Positions 25,543 through 33,314 of a stretch of DNA of 64,000 nucleotides are shown in pieces. Every line of letters begins with the position of its first letter. Positions within the stretch are counted from its first letter, which is position 1. This DNA comes from UBA4877 sp002399285 (GTDB lineage Bacteria; Bacillota; Thermoanaerobacteria; Thermoanaerobacterales; UBA4877). Location: contig DAIPGN010000009.1 in NCBI GenBank assembly GCA_036771835.1, forward strand, positions 1-64,000. The letters run 5' to 3'. Below the pieces are notes generated by a model, which was not told the DNA's origin, did not search any database, and saw only the letters and a list, made by a program, of their open reading frames with translations. The position numbers were made by a program, and so were the translations under genes.

Positions 25543-26304
25543 ATGGGCAGGATAATGGCTATAGCCAACCAAAAGGGCGGCGTAGGAAAGACAACGACAG
25601 TCGTAAACCTGAGCTGCAGTATCAGCGCCAAGGGCAAAAGAGTGCTCATGGTGGATATCGATCCGCAGGGAAACACGACAAGCGGGATAGGTCTTGACAA
25701 AGATCATATGGAGAATACTATCTATGATGTGCTGCTGAATGATGAGAACATAAGGGACTGCATACAGCAGACGGAATATGAAAGGCTCTCTATCCTTCCC
25801 GCAAACATAGATCTGGCGGGAGCCGAAATAGAGCTGGTCTCGGTTGAGAGAAGGGAGTATAGGCTGAAGGATGCCCTTTCTTCGGTAAGGGATGAATATG
25901 ACTTCATACTTATAGATTGCCCGCCGTCGCTGGGTCTGCTCACTTTAAACGCCCTTTCCGCCGCGGACGCAGTGCTGGTGCCTATCCAGTGCGAATATTA
26001 TGCTTTGGAGGGCCTTACGCAGCTTATGAATACCATAAGCCTGGTGCAGAAGGGGCTCAACAAGGAGCTGGTAATAGACGGCGTGGTACTCACCATGTTT
26101 GACGGCAGGACAAATCTGTCCATTCAGGTGGTGGATGAGGTAAAGAAATACTTTAGGAACAAGGTGTACAGGTCGGTGATCCCGAGGAACATCAGGCTGG
26201 GGGAGGCTCCCAGTTACGGTCAGCCCATAAGGGTCTATGATCCGAGATCCAAGGGCGCGGAGGCCTATGAAGATTTGGCAGAAGAAGTAATAGGGAGGGG
26301 TTAA
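25543..26304 (+). CDS. parA: Chromosome partitioning ATPase ParA/Soj
   Basis: Deviant-Walker ATPase of about 253 residues that forms gradients on the nucleoid and, with ParB, segregates origins and regulates DnaA. MGRIMAIANQKGGVGKTTT carries the signature lysine; VDIDPQGN and DCPPSLGLLTLNAL complete the site. ATG at 25543 is chosen because GGAGG lies 7 bases upstream; the frame stays open for 69 bases further upstream. parB follows by one base. Confidence 0.96.
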   Translation: MGRIMAIANQKGGVGKTTTVVNLSCSISAKGKRVLMVDIDPQGNTTSGIGLDKDHMENTIYDVLLNDENIRDCIQQTEYERLSILPANIDLAGAEIELVSVERREYRLKDALSSVRDEYDFILIDCPPSLGLLTLNALSAADAVLVPIQCEYYALEGLTQLMNTISLVQKGLNKELVIDGVVLTMFDGRTNLSIQVVDEVKKYFRNKVYRSVIPRNIRLGEAPSYGQPIRVYDPRSKGAEAYEDLAEEVIGRG

Positions 26305-26305
26305 T

Positions 26306-27133
26306 ATGAAAAAAGGTCTTGGCAAGGGACTTCAGGCGCTCATACCCGAGACGGAAGCCGTACCGGCGAATGAGATAGCCATCGAAGATATTATAGCAAA
26401 CGATAGTCAGCCGAGGAAGGAGTTCGACGCGGAGGCTTTAAATGCGCTTACCGACTCGGTCAGACAGTACGGCGTGCTGCAGCCCATACTTGTCTGCCCG
26501 GAGGATAACGGCTATAAGATAATAGCGGGGGAGAGGAGATACAGGGCTGCAAAGGCTGCGGGGCTGGACAAGATACCGGCGGTGGTCAGGGAGATCACCG
26601 AAAGAGAGAGCATGGAGCTGGCTTTGATAGAGAACCTGCAGAGGGAGGATCTGAATCCCATAGAAGAGGCCTCCGCCTACAAGGTATTGATGGAGGAATA
26701 CGATCTGACGCAGGAGGAGATCGCCCGTGCGATAGGCAAGAGCAGGCCGGCGATAGCCAATTCACTGCGGCTTTTGAACCTGGACGGCAGAGTCAGGAAG
26801 CTTGTGGAGGGCGGAAAGATGTCGGCGGGACATGCCAAGGCCTTGCTGGGGATAGACAGCGGCAGGCAGTATGAGCTGGCGCTTAAGGTGATGGATGAGG
26901 ACATGAGCGTCAGGGAGACGGAAAAATTGGTCTCCAGGCTGACTGAGGATAAGAGGGTAAGTAAGGTCAAGAGCGTGAGGAAGGACCCGCTGATAAAGGA
27001 TATCGAGAGCCGTCTTGAGAGGACACTGGGCACAAAGGTGCTGATAAACAGGGGAAAAAAGGGAGGCAGGATCTACATAGAGTATTATTCCGACGAGGAG
27101 TTGGAGAGAATAATAGAGGCTATTGGAGGCTGA
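26306..27133 (+). CDS. parB: Chromosome partitioning protein ParB/Spo0J
   Basis: CTP-dependent parS-binding clamp, 275 residues. Begins MKKGLGKGLQALIPE (the N-terminal stretch that stimulates ParA). The nucleotide domain contains DSQPRKEF and GERRYRAAKAAG; the HTH is LTQEEIARAIGKSRPAIANS; the C-terminal dimer region includes GTKVLINRGKKGGRIYIEYY. It shares overall layout with Noc but keeps the ParA-stimulating N-terminus. Confidence 0.96.
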   Translation: MKKGLGKGLQALIPETEAVPANEIAIEDIIANDSQPRKEFDAEALNALTDSVRQYGVLQPILVCPEDNGYKIIAGERRYRAAKAAGLDKIPAVVREITERESMELALIENLQREDLNPIEEASAYKVLMEEYDLTQEEIARAIGKSRPAIANSLRLLNLDGRVRKLVEGGKMSAGHAKALLGIDSGRQYELALKVMDEDMSVRETEKLVSRLTEDKRVSKVKSVRKDPLIKDIESRLERTLGTKVLINRGKKGGRIYIEYYSDEELERIIEAIGG

Positions 27134-27137
27134 TATT

Positions 27138-28001
27138 ATGAGGTTTTATTGGGTGGATGCGTTTACCAAGGAGGCCTTCGGGGGCAATCCCACCGGGGTG
27201 GCGATAGGGGAGTGCAGCGAACAGGTGATGCAGGGCCTGGCCAAGGAGCTCGGCTTGTCCTACATAGCGTTCGTGAATCTTAAGAGCGGCATAAGCATCA
27301 GGTATTTTACCCCGGAGGCCGAGATCGATCTGTGCGGACATGCCACGATCGCCGCTTTTTTCGCACTGGCTGCGGGGGGCTATGTAAAGACGCCAAACGG
27401 TACGAGTGAATGCGGCTTCTCCACCAGGGCGGGAAATCTCAAGGTATACATGGAATGTGTGGACGGAGCTGTGGAAAGTGTGCATATGCTGCAGGCCCGG
27501 CCGAGGTTTGGAGATAAAGTGCCCAAGGATAGAACGGCGTATTACCTGGGCATATCGGAAGGGGATATAATCGGCGAGCCGATGGTCGTATCCGCGGGAG
27601 CGTATGATATAGTCGCAGGAATTTGCGATAAGAGGGTGCTGAACAGGATAAGTGCAGACGCGGAGAAGATAGCCGCGTTTACCGGGGAGTATAATGCGGC
27701 GGCGCTGCAGCTTTTCACATTTGATACATATCTTAAGGAGGACGCCGTGCTGGTGCGGACCATGGTTCCGACGCCGGGGATAGGCGAGATGCCGGCAGCG
27801 GGTACGGCCAACGGGGCTCTCGGGGCGTATCTGGCGGAGACAGGCCTGGCAGATGGTAATCCGCTCAAGTTCAAGGCGGAGCAGGGAATAAATATGGGCA
27901 GGCCCAGCCTGATATCCGTGGAGGTCGCCAAGGGTGCCGGATATCAGGTGAAGGTGGGCGGCTCTGCAAGGATAATAATGGAGGGAGATTTAAGAGTCTG
28001 A
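27138..28001 (+). CDS. PhzF-family protein with altered catalytic position
   Basis: PhzF/YddE-fold protein of 287 residues (diaminopimelate-epimerase-like). VDAFTKEAFGGNPTGVAI, DLCGHATIAAFFALA and PAAGTANGALGAYL are family signatures. In characterised members LSETAF provides a catalytic Glu; here the segment reads LSYIAF, so Tyr42 stands in place of Glu. The protein may act by another mechanism or bind rather than convert its ligand. ATG at 27138 has GGAGG 8 bases upstream; only 4 bases separate it from parB, so it is probably in the par operon. Substrate unknown. Confidence 0.85.
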   Translation: MRFYWVDAFTKEAFGGNPTGVAIGECSEQVMQGLAKELGLSYIAFVNLKSGISIRYFTPEAEIDLCGHATIAAFFALAAGGYVKTPNGTSECGFSTRAGNLKVYMECVDGAVESVHMLQARPRFGDKVPKDRTAYYLGISEGDIIGEPMVVSAGAYDIVAGICDKRVLNRISADAEKIAAFTGEYNAAALQLFTFDTYLKEDAVLVRTMVPTPGIGEMPAAGTANGALGAYLAETGLADGNPLKFKAEQGINMGRPSLISVEVAKGAGYQVKVGGSARIIMEGDLRV

Positions 28002-28083
28002 CGGACAACAGATACCTAACGCGGCTATCGAAATAAGATTTTATGGAAACATAATTAGGGTAAAAATAAAGGGGGGAATTATA

Positions 28084-28395
28084 TTGCTGGTCACCTGGTT
28101 GGAACTTGGAAGTCTCATACTCGGACTGACTGCGTGGATACTTCCTCTTATATGCCTTCTGCGGCGCGATCAGGCTGGCAATGGGAATTGGACCGCCTTT
28201 TCGTTGGCGAGCATAGGCTGTTGTGGCGTTTCGTTATGCCTGCAAATTTTTTATTTTGATCATTTGGTAAAGATAGAGGATTGGTCAGCACTTTTGGATA
28301 CCTCCCATGCAGTGGTATTGGCCTCCTCTGTTCTTATAATAATTACGGTGGTACTCTATTCCGCTGCTGCGGTCGTCAGCCGTAACAAGAAATAG
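28084..28395 (+). CDS. Small three-helix membrane protein, unknown function
   Basis: A 103-residue protein with three hydrophobic segments (about 7-26, 38-58, 75-97) and a short basic C-terminus SRNKK. TTG start at 28084 preceded by AAGGGGGG. No family recognised. Flanked by phzF-like and cysteine desulfurase genes with gaps on both sides, so it may be an independent unit. Confidence 0.65.
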   Translation: MLVTWLELGSLILGLTAWILPLICLLRRDQAGNGNWTAFSLASIGCCGVSLCLQIFYFDHLVKIEDWSALLDTSHAVVLASSVLIIITVVLYSAAAVVSRNKK

Positions 28396-28521
28396 CGGCC
28401 GTATGGCAAGCTGTCTGAACATCAGTGCGGTCTATCGGCCGCGGTTACCTGCCGCCGCGAAATATCATATATTATAATATGTACGGATTTGCTTTGAGTG
28501 TATTCATAAGGGGTTGATAAA

Positions 28522-29658
28522 ATGATATATCTTGATAACGCAGCTACATCCTGGCCCAAGCCGGAGAGCGTCGCCAAGGCAGTATATGACTGCATACGGG
28601 AGAGCGGCGGCAATCCGGGCAGGAGCGGGCACAAGATGTCGCTGGAAGCGGGGAGGATAGTGCTGGACTGCAGGGATGCGGCAGCTGGACTCTTCGGTAT
28701 AGACGACCCGATGAGGGTGATATTTACCTCGAATACCACCGACGGCCTTAATATGGCTATAAAGGGCATACTACAGCCGGGAGGGCATGCCGTTACCAGC
28801 AGTATGGAGCATAACTCGGTGGCCCGGCCGCTTAAAGCGCTGGAACCACAGGGAATAGAGACTACGTTTGTGGAAGCGGACAGGCTCGGCCGTATAGACC
28901 CCGAAGATATAGAAAGGGCCATAAGGCCGAATACCTCTTTGATAGTGCTGACCCTGGCTTCCAACGTCACGGGCACCATCCAGCCCTTCAGAGGGGTGGG
29001 CGCCATAGCCAAGAGGCATGGCATACCCTTCCTCTTGGACGCGGCTCAGGGAGCCGGCCATATATCCATCGATGTAAAGGCGGATAATATAGACCTGATG
29101 GCATTCCCCGGACACAAAGGACTGCTGGGCCCGCAGGGCACGGGAGGACTGTATGTGGGAGACGGCATCACTCTGAATACGATAAAGGAGGGCGGCACGG
29201 GCAGTTTTTCCGATTTGATAACCCAGCCGGATATACTGCCCGACCGGTTTGAGAGCGGTACGCTCAATACGCCGGGTCTGGCCGGGCTCGCGGCGGGCAT
29301 CGGCTATATAAAGAGCGTGGGGATAGAGAACATCAGAGGACATGAGATAGACGCCTGCGGCAGGATCATCGGCGGCCTCGGAGAGATAGGCCGGGTCAAG
29401 CTGTATGGTCCCGCCGATCCCGAGGCTCATGCGGGGGCAATAGCCTTTAACGTGGACGGCATGGATTCCACCGAGGTTTCATATCTGCTGGACAGCGAGT
29501 ATGATATAGAGGTGAGGGCAGGCCTGCACTGCGCCGGCCTGGCCCATAAGACCATAGGGACCTTCGAGCAGGGCGCGGTAAGGGTGAGTGCCGGACCGTT
29601 CACCACCGAGGAAGAGATCGGCGTCTTTTTGGATGCGGTGAAAAAAATAGCAAGGTAA
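28522..29658 (+). CDS. Cysteine desulfurase-family PLP enzyme
   Basis: Class-V aminotransferase-fold enzyme of 378 residues. IYLDNAATSWPKPESV is the typical start; the PLP lysine is in AFPGHKGLLGPQGTGGLY; the mobile-loop Cys is in RAGLHCAGLAHKTIG. These fit a cysteine desulfurase that delivers sulfur for Fe-S clusters or thiolation. No iscU, sufU or tRNA thiolase gene is adjacent, so its acceptor cannot be named. A terminator follows at 29677-29702. Confidence 0.9.
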   Translation: MIYLDNAATSWPKPESVAKAVYDCIRESGGNPGRSGHKMSLEAGRIVLDCRDAAAGLFGIDDPMRVIFTSNTTDGLNMAIKGILQPGGHAVTSSMEHNSVARPLKALEPQGIETTFVEADRLGRIDPEDIERAIRPNTSLIVLTLASNVTGTIQPFRGVGAIAKRHGIPFLLDAAQGAGHISIDVKADNIDLMAFPGHKGLLGPQGTGGLYVGDGITLNTIKEGGTGSFSDLITQPDILPDRFESGTLNTPGLAGLAAGIGYIKSVGIENIRGHEIDACGRIIGGLGEIGRVKLYGPADPEAHAGAIAFNVDGMDSTEVSYLLDSEYDIEVRAGLHCAGLAHKTIGTFEQGAVRVSAGPFTTEEEIGVFLDAVKKIAR

Positions 29659-29676
29659 GACTTGGCCGCCGGACTG

Positions 29677-29702
29677 ATCCCCGGGTAACAGTACCCGGGG
29701 AT
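29677..29702 (+). terminator. Hairpin after the cysteine desulfurase gene
   Basis: Perfect 11-bp stem ATCCCCGGGTA/TACCCGGGGAT with a 4-nt loop, followed by ATTTATCC. The poly-T run is short. Confidence 0.7.
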
Positions 29703-29804
29703 ATTTATCCGCGCACACGCTGCGGCGTAATATTCATATTGAGTATGGAAGCATAAATGTGATATATTAAATATGCAAATCTAATAATAAACGGGTGAAT
29801 AAAT

Positions 29805-30311
29805 ATGAATGAATTGCTTCAGAAAATCGGCAGCATAAATGAAATTTACATCTTATTCGGGCTTTTGGTCGCGGCCATTGCCGGACTCATATGGGTTTTG
29901 ATCCTTCATATCAGGCTCTCGAACTATGCGAAGAGTTATAAGCGTCTGACCGGCGGCAGAAATGGAGAGGACCTGGAGAAAATGCTGTCCTCCTACCTCA
30001 GTACCGTGGAGAATAACGTGTCCAAGATATCGGATTTCGAAGAAAGGATAGACAGGATGGAAAAACGGACCGAGCTGTCTTTGCAGAAGGTGGGCATCAT
30101 AAGGTATAACGCCTTTTCCGAGATGGGCTCTGACCAAAGTTTTTCCCTGGCGATCCTGGATCAGCATGACGACGGCTTTGTCATTACCGGTATATTCGGC
30201 AGGAACGATACGGTGACATATGCCAAACCGATAGAGAAGGGCGCTTCCAGATATCCACTCTCAGCGGAAGAGATGCAGGCCATAGACAGAGCGGTCAAGA
30301 GCGGAGTCTGA
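29805..30311 (+). CDS. DUF4446 membrane-anchored coiled-coil protein
   Basis: A 168-residue protein with one N-terminal membrane helix (IYILFGLLVAAIAGLIWVLI), a coiled coil (about 60-95) and a small globular end with GIIRYNAFSEMGSDQSFSLA and GIFGRNDTVTYAKPI, the DUF4446 hallmarks. The family often sits near parB in Clostridia; function is unknown, and a link to chromosome or membrane organisation is only contextual. Confidence 0.88.
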   Translation: MNELLQKIGSINEIYILFGLLVAAIAGLIWVLILHIRLSNYAKSYKRLTGGRNGEDLEKMLSSYLSTVENNVSKISDFEERIDRMEKRTELSLQKVGIIRYNAFSEMGSDQSFSLAILDQHDDGFVITGIFGRNDTVTYAKPIEKGASRYPLSAEEMQAIDRAVKSGV

Positions 30312-30343
30312 CGGCAAAAGGTCTTAGGGGGGAATAGCAAGCC

Positions 30344-30826
30344 ATGTCTAAGATGATCATAAGAGAGATCGGCGATGATATCAGACCGGCCGCAGTGAAT
30401 CTATTTAAGGGAAAATGGGGCTCGGAAGTCATGGTCTCCAAAGGGAAAACACATCGCGCAGCAGAGCTTGCCGGTTTTGTCGCCGTCTTGGACGATGAAG
30501 TTTCCGGCCTTATTACATATGAGATCACCGGCGGGGATTGCGAGATAGTGTCCATAGACAGTTTTCGGGAGGGCATGGGCGTAGGCGGCGCGCTTTTGAA
30601 GGCCGTCATAGATGCGGCGCGGTTGGGTGGATGTACAAAGGTATGGCTCGTCACCACCAACGACAATACGAATGCCATGAGATTTTATCAAGTAAAAGGA
30701 TTCGATATGACACAGATATACCGGAACTCCATAGAACATGCCAGAAGATTGAAGCCCGAGATACCGCTTTACGGCTGTGATGATATACCGATTAGGCATG
30801 AGATCGAGTTTTCCATGTATTTATAA
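30344..30826 (+). CDS. GNAT-family N-acetyltransferase
   Basis: A 160-residue GNAT-fold protein. The acetyl-CoA loop is REGMGVGGALLKAVI, followed by VWLVTTNDNTNAMRFYQVKG, the standard beta4-alpha4 and beta5 elements. The substrate cannot be predicted. It lies between the DUF4446 gene and sdaAB, with 33 bases to the former. Confidence 0.88.
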   Translation: MSKMIIREIGDDIRPAAVNLFKGKWGSEVMVSKGKTHRAAELAGFVAVLDDEVSGLITYEITGGDCEIVSIDSFREGMGVGGALLKAVIDAARLGGCTKVWLVTTNDNTNAMRFYQVKGFDMTQIYRNSIEHARRLKPEIPLYGCDDIPIRHEIEFSMYL

Positions 30827-30834
30827 AAACAAAC

Positions 30835-30850
30835 TATTTCCCGGGAAATA
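30835..30850. promoter_or_regulatory. Noc-binding site (NBS) between GNAT gene and sdaAB
   Basis: TATTTCCCGGGAAATA is a perfect 16-bp palindrome containing the 14-bp Noc consensus. It is in the 50-base gap before sdaAB, the second exact site in the window. Confidence 0.82.
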
Positions 30851-30876
30851 TCCGTCGGTCAGAAATGAGGCAAAAT

Positions 30877-31542
30877 ATGAAACAATACTCTTCATTCGAT
30901 ATACTGGGCCCCGTGATGATAGGCCCGTCCAGCTCACATACGGCGGGCGCGGCCAGAATAGGGAACGTGGCGAGAAAGATATACGGCGGAAAGATCACCA
31001 CGGTCCGCTTTTACCTGCACGGTTCCTTTGCCGAGACTTATAGAGGGCATGGCACGGACAGAGCTCTTTTGGCGGGCATACTGGGCATGGACCCGTCTGA
31101 CGACAGGTTAAAAAACTCCATGGACATAGCACGGGACAAGGGTATCGACTTTGAATTCATACCCATGGCGATAGAGGGGGCGCATCCCAACACCGTGCTG
31201 ATAGAGATGGACGGAGAGAACGGAGAGATGAGGGTGATGGGCTCGTCCGTGGGCGGGGGCAGCATCGTCATAAGCAGGATCGACGACTTTGACCTGGAGT
31301 TTACCGGAGACTATCCCACGCTGATCACGTCATATACGGACAGACCGGGAGTCATAGCGGGCGTCACCGATATAATCAGGGCCAATAATGTGAATATAGC
31401 CTTTATGAAGGTCTTTAGAAAACAAAGGGGGCAGCAGGCCACCATGATAATCGAGTTGGACGGAGTCCTGCCGCCCGAGGCTATGGGCGCCATAAAGAAG
31501 ATGGAGGGAATAAGCCGGGTAATGATGATAGAACCGGTATAG
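30877..31542 (+). CDS. sdaAB: L-serine dehydratase, iron-sulfur dependent, beta subunit
   Basis: Beta subunit, about 221 residues, of the two-subunit 4Fe-4S L-serine ammonia-lyase that converts serine to pyruvate and ammonia. The N-terminal part contains GPSSSHTAGAARIGNVA and the GSSVGGGSI segment; the C-terminal ACT domain (about 145-221) has TDRPGVIAGVTDIIRANNVN. ATG at 30877 has GAGG 6 bases upstream and is preferred over one 12 bases earlier. sdaAA follows after 11 bases. Confidence 0.95.
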   Translation: MKQYSSFDILGPVMIGPSSSHTAGAARIGNVARKIYGGKITTVRFYLHGSFAETYRGHGTDRALLAGILGMDPSDDRLKNSMDIARDKGIDFEFIPMAIEGAHPNTVLIEMDGENGEMRVMGSSVGGGSIVISRIDDFDLEFTGDYPTLITSYTDRPGVIAGVTDIIRANNVNIAFMKVFRKQRGQQATMIIELDGVLPPEAMGAIKKMEGISRVMMIEPV

Positions 31543-31553
31543 GGGTGACCGTT

Positions 31554-32426
31554 ATGTATGAATTCACTACGGGCAGCAAGCTGTTAAAGCTTTGCGAAGC
31601 CCATGGCAAGTCGATAGGAGAGATAACTATGCTCTATGAGGCGGAGATCTCGGACAAGAGCATGGAGGATATAACCGATAGGATGGCGGCCAGTCTGAAT
31701 GTGATGAGGGATGCGGTAAAGACCGGTCTCACCGAGGATATAAAGTCCGTAAGCGGTCTTTCGGGCGGCGACGCCAAGCGGCTTTATGAGCTTTTGGGAA
31801 GCGTCGGAAGTCTTTCAGGAGCCAATATGACCAAGGCAGTGGCGTCGGCCATGGCGGTATCCGAGGTCAACGCTTCCATGGGCAGGATAGTGGCCGCTCC
31901 CACGGCAGGTTCCTGCGGTATAATCCCCGGCGCTCTGCTGACCGCCGCGGATACGCTGGAGAGCAGTGAGGAACAGATAATAGAGGCCCTCTTCACGGCC
32001 TCCGGCGTGGGTATTACCATAGCCGATAGCGCTACCCTTGCAGGAGCGGAGGGCGGCTGTCAGGCGGAATGCGGCAGCGCTGCTGCCATGGCGGCCGCTG
32101 CCGTTACCGAGCTTGCGGGTGGGAGCCCCGAACAGGCGCTCAACGCGGCGGCGTTTACACTCAAGGCCGTGCTGGGACTGGTATGCGACCCCGTGGCCGG
32201 GCTCGTGGAGGTGCCCTGCGTCAAGAGGAACGCATTCGGCGCGTCCAATGCCCTTGTGGCCGCGGACATGGCCCTGGCGGGAATAGTGTCCCGCATACCC
32301 TATGACGAAGTGGTGACGGCCATGTACGAGGTGGGGAAGGCTATACCCTACGAGCTTAAGGAGACGGCCAAGGGCGGCCTGGCCGATACGCCCACGGGCA
32401 GGAAGCTGAAACGGGAGATATTGTAG
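31554..32426 (+). CDS. sdaAA: L-serine dehydratase, iron-sulfur dependent, alpha subunit
   Basis: Alpha subunit, about 290 residues, carrying the cluster cysteines: APTAGSCGIIPG, GCQAECGSAAAMAAA and CDPVAGLVEVPC. Oxygen-sensitive enzymes of this type are typical of anaerobes. ATG at 31554 has AGGGG 8 bases upstream; GTG 9 bases earlier is possible. It forms an operon with sdaAB. Confidence 0.96.
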   Translation: MYEFTTGSKLLKLCEAHGKSIGEITMLYEAEISDKSMEDITDRMAASLNVMRDAVKTGLTEDIKSVSGLSGGDAKRLYELLGSVGSLSGANMTKAVASAMAVSEVNASMGRIVAAPTAGSCGIIPGALLTAADTLESSEEQIIEALFTASGVGITIADSATLAGAEGGCQAECGSAAAMAAAAVTELAGGSPEQALNAAAFTLKAVLGLVCDPVAGLVEVPCVKRNAFGASNALVAADMALAGIVSRIPYDEVVTAMYEVGKAIPYELKETAKGGLADTPTGRKLKREIL

Positions 32427-32441
32427 AAAAAGATGTGCAAG

Positions 32442-32491
32442 GTATAAGGGCCCGGCCATCCTTGTTTACCTTATACGGGGCGGCCGGGCCC
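32442..32491 (+). terminator. Interlocking inverted repeats after sdaAA
   Basis: Two pairings share bases and interleave: GTATAAGG (32442-32449) with CCTTATAC (32469-32476), and GGGCCCGGCC (32448-32457) with GGCCGGGCCC (32482-32491). Both cannot form fully together. The second, followed by ATATAAAAA, may act as terminator. Confidence 0.5.
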
Positions 32492-32501
32492 ATATAAAAA
32501 T

Positions 32502-32528
32502 CCGCCGGAGCGGAGAGACAGCCGGCGG
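32502..32528 (-). terminator. Terminator after the TetR gene
   Basis: CCGCCGG (32502-32508) with CCGGCGG (32522-32528), 13-nt loop, followed on the minus strand by ATTTTTAT. It starts 8 bases past the tetR stop. Confidence 0.8.
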
Positions 32529-32536
32529 GCAGATAG

Positions 32537-33118
32537 TCAATGTTTTATGAAAATCTGGTCAAACAGCTTTTTCAGTTGCTTTTTCTCATCATATTTGCCG
32601 CCCGACGAGCTCCAGTGCATGGCAATGCCCATCAGAGCGGCGGAAAAATTCCACAGCAGATCCTCGGCAGGAATATTCGTCCTGATCTCTCCGGCCTGCT
32701 GCCCCTGACGTATCAGTTCCAGCTCCATATCTATAAATACCCGCTCGCCGTCGGAACGCTCTTTCGGATAGGGCGAAAACACCTTACAACCCTCGTTCAT
32801 ATCGATCTCTATCAGATTTTTCAGCAGATCCGATCCAAGACTTATCGTATTGTCTATAAAGTATTCCAGACATGACCAGACCTTTTCTATGCAGGGCTTG
32901 TCTTTCAAAAGCTCCGGCATAATGCGGAGCATATCGCCGCTCAACACCTGGTAGTAATTTAAGATCAAATCTTCCTTTGTTTTAAAATGATAATAAAACG
33001 TCCCTTTGGAGATGCCGCAGGCGGTGCAGATCTCGTTTATAGTGACGGTTGAATAGCCCCTTTGTTTAAATAAACCGATTGCCGTTTGTAAAATTATCTC
33101 ATCCGTTTTTTCTCTCAT
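32537..33118 (-). CDS. TetR/AcrR-family repressor
   Basis: A 193-residue regulator. The HTH is YSTVTINEICTACGISKGTF then YYHFKTKEDLI (about 20-50); the rest is a helical ligand domain with several Cys and Trp residues. It is divergent from the oxidoreductase at 33315, and a palindrome in that promoter (33193-33210) is the likely operator. The ligand may be the enzyme's substrate, by analogy with other TetR-enzyme pairs. Confidence 0.9.
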   Translation of the reverse strand: MREKTDEIILQTAIGLFKQRGYSTVTINEICTACGISKGTFYYHFKTKEDLILNYYQVLSGDMLRIMPELLKDKPCIEKVWSCLEYFIDNTISLGSDLLKNLIEIDMNEGCKVFSPYPKERSDGERVFIDMELELIRQGQQAGEIRTNIPAEDLLWNFSAALMGIAMHWSSSGGKYDEKKQLKKLFDQIFIKH

Positions 33119-33181
33119 CCTGATCCCTCACTTTTACTATATTACCATAAATAAGACCAAATAAAAATGTATTTTAACTTA

Positions 33182-33210
33182 TTGACTTTTAAATTGTACT
33201 TGAGTACAAT
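33182..33210 (+). promoter_or_regulatory. Promoter with overlapping TetR-type operator
   Basis: TTGACT (33182-33187), 17 bases, TACAAT (33205-33210). A perfect palindrome ATTGTACT-TG-AGTACAAT (33193-33210) covers the spacer and the -10. A bound repressor would block polymerase. The 5' leader to the oxidoreductase gene is about 100 bases. Confidence 0.8.
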
Positions 33211-33314
33211 AAATATAAACATCGTTATAACATTATCTTAACGATATCCTGACCTATATTTTTACCGTATGTCATATGTTTATCATTATCAATAAAAAGA
33301 AAGGTGGTAATCGC

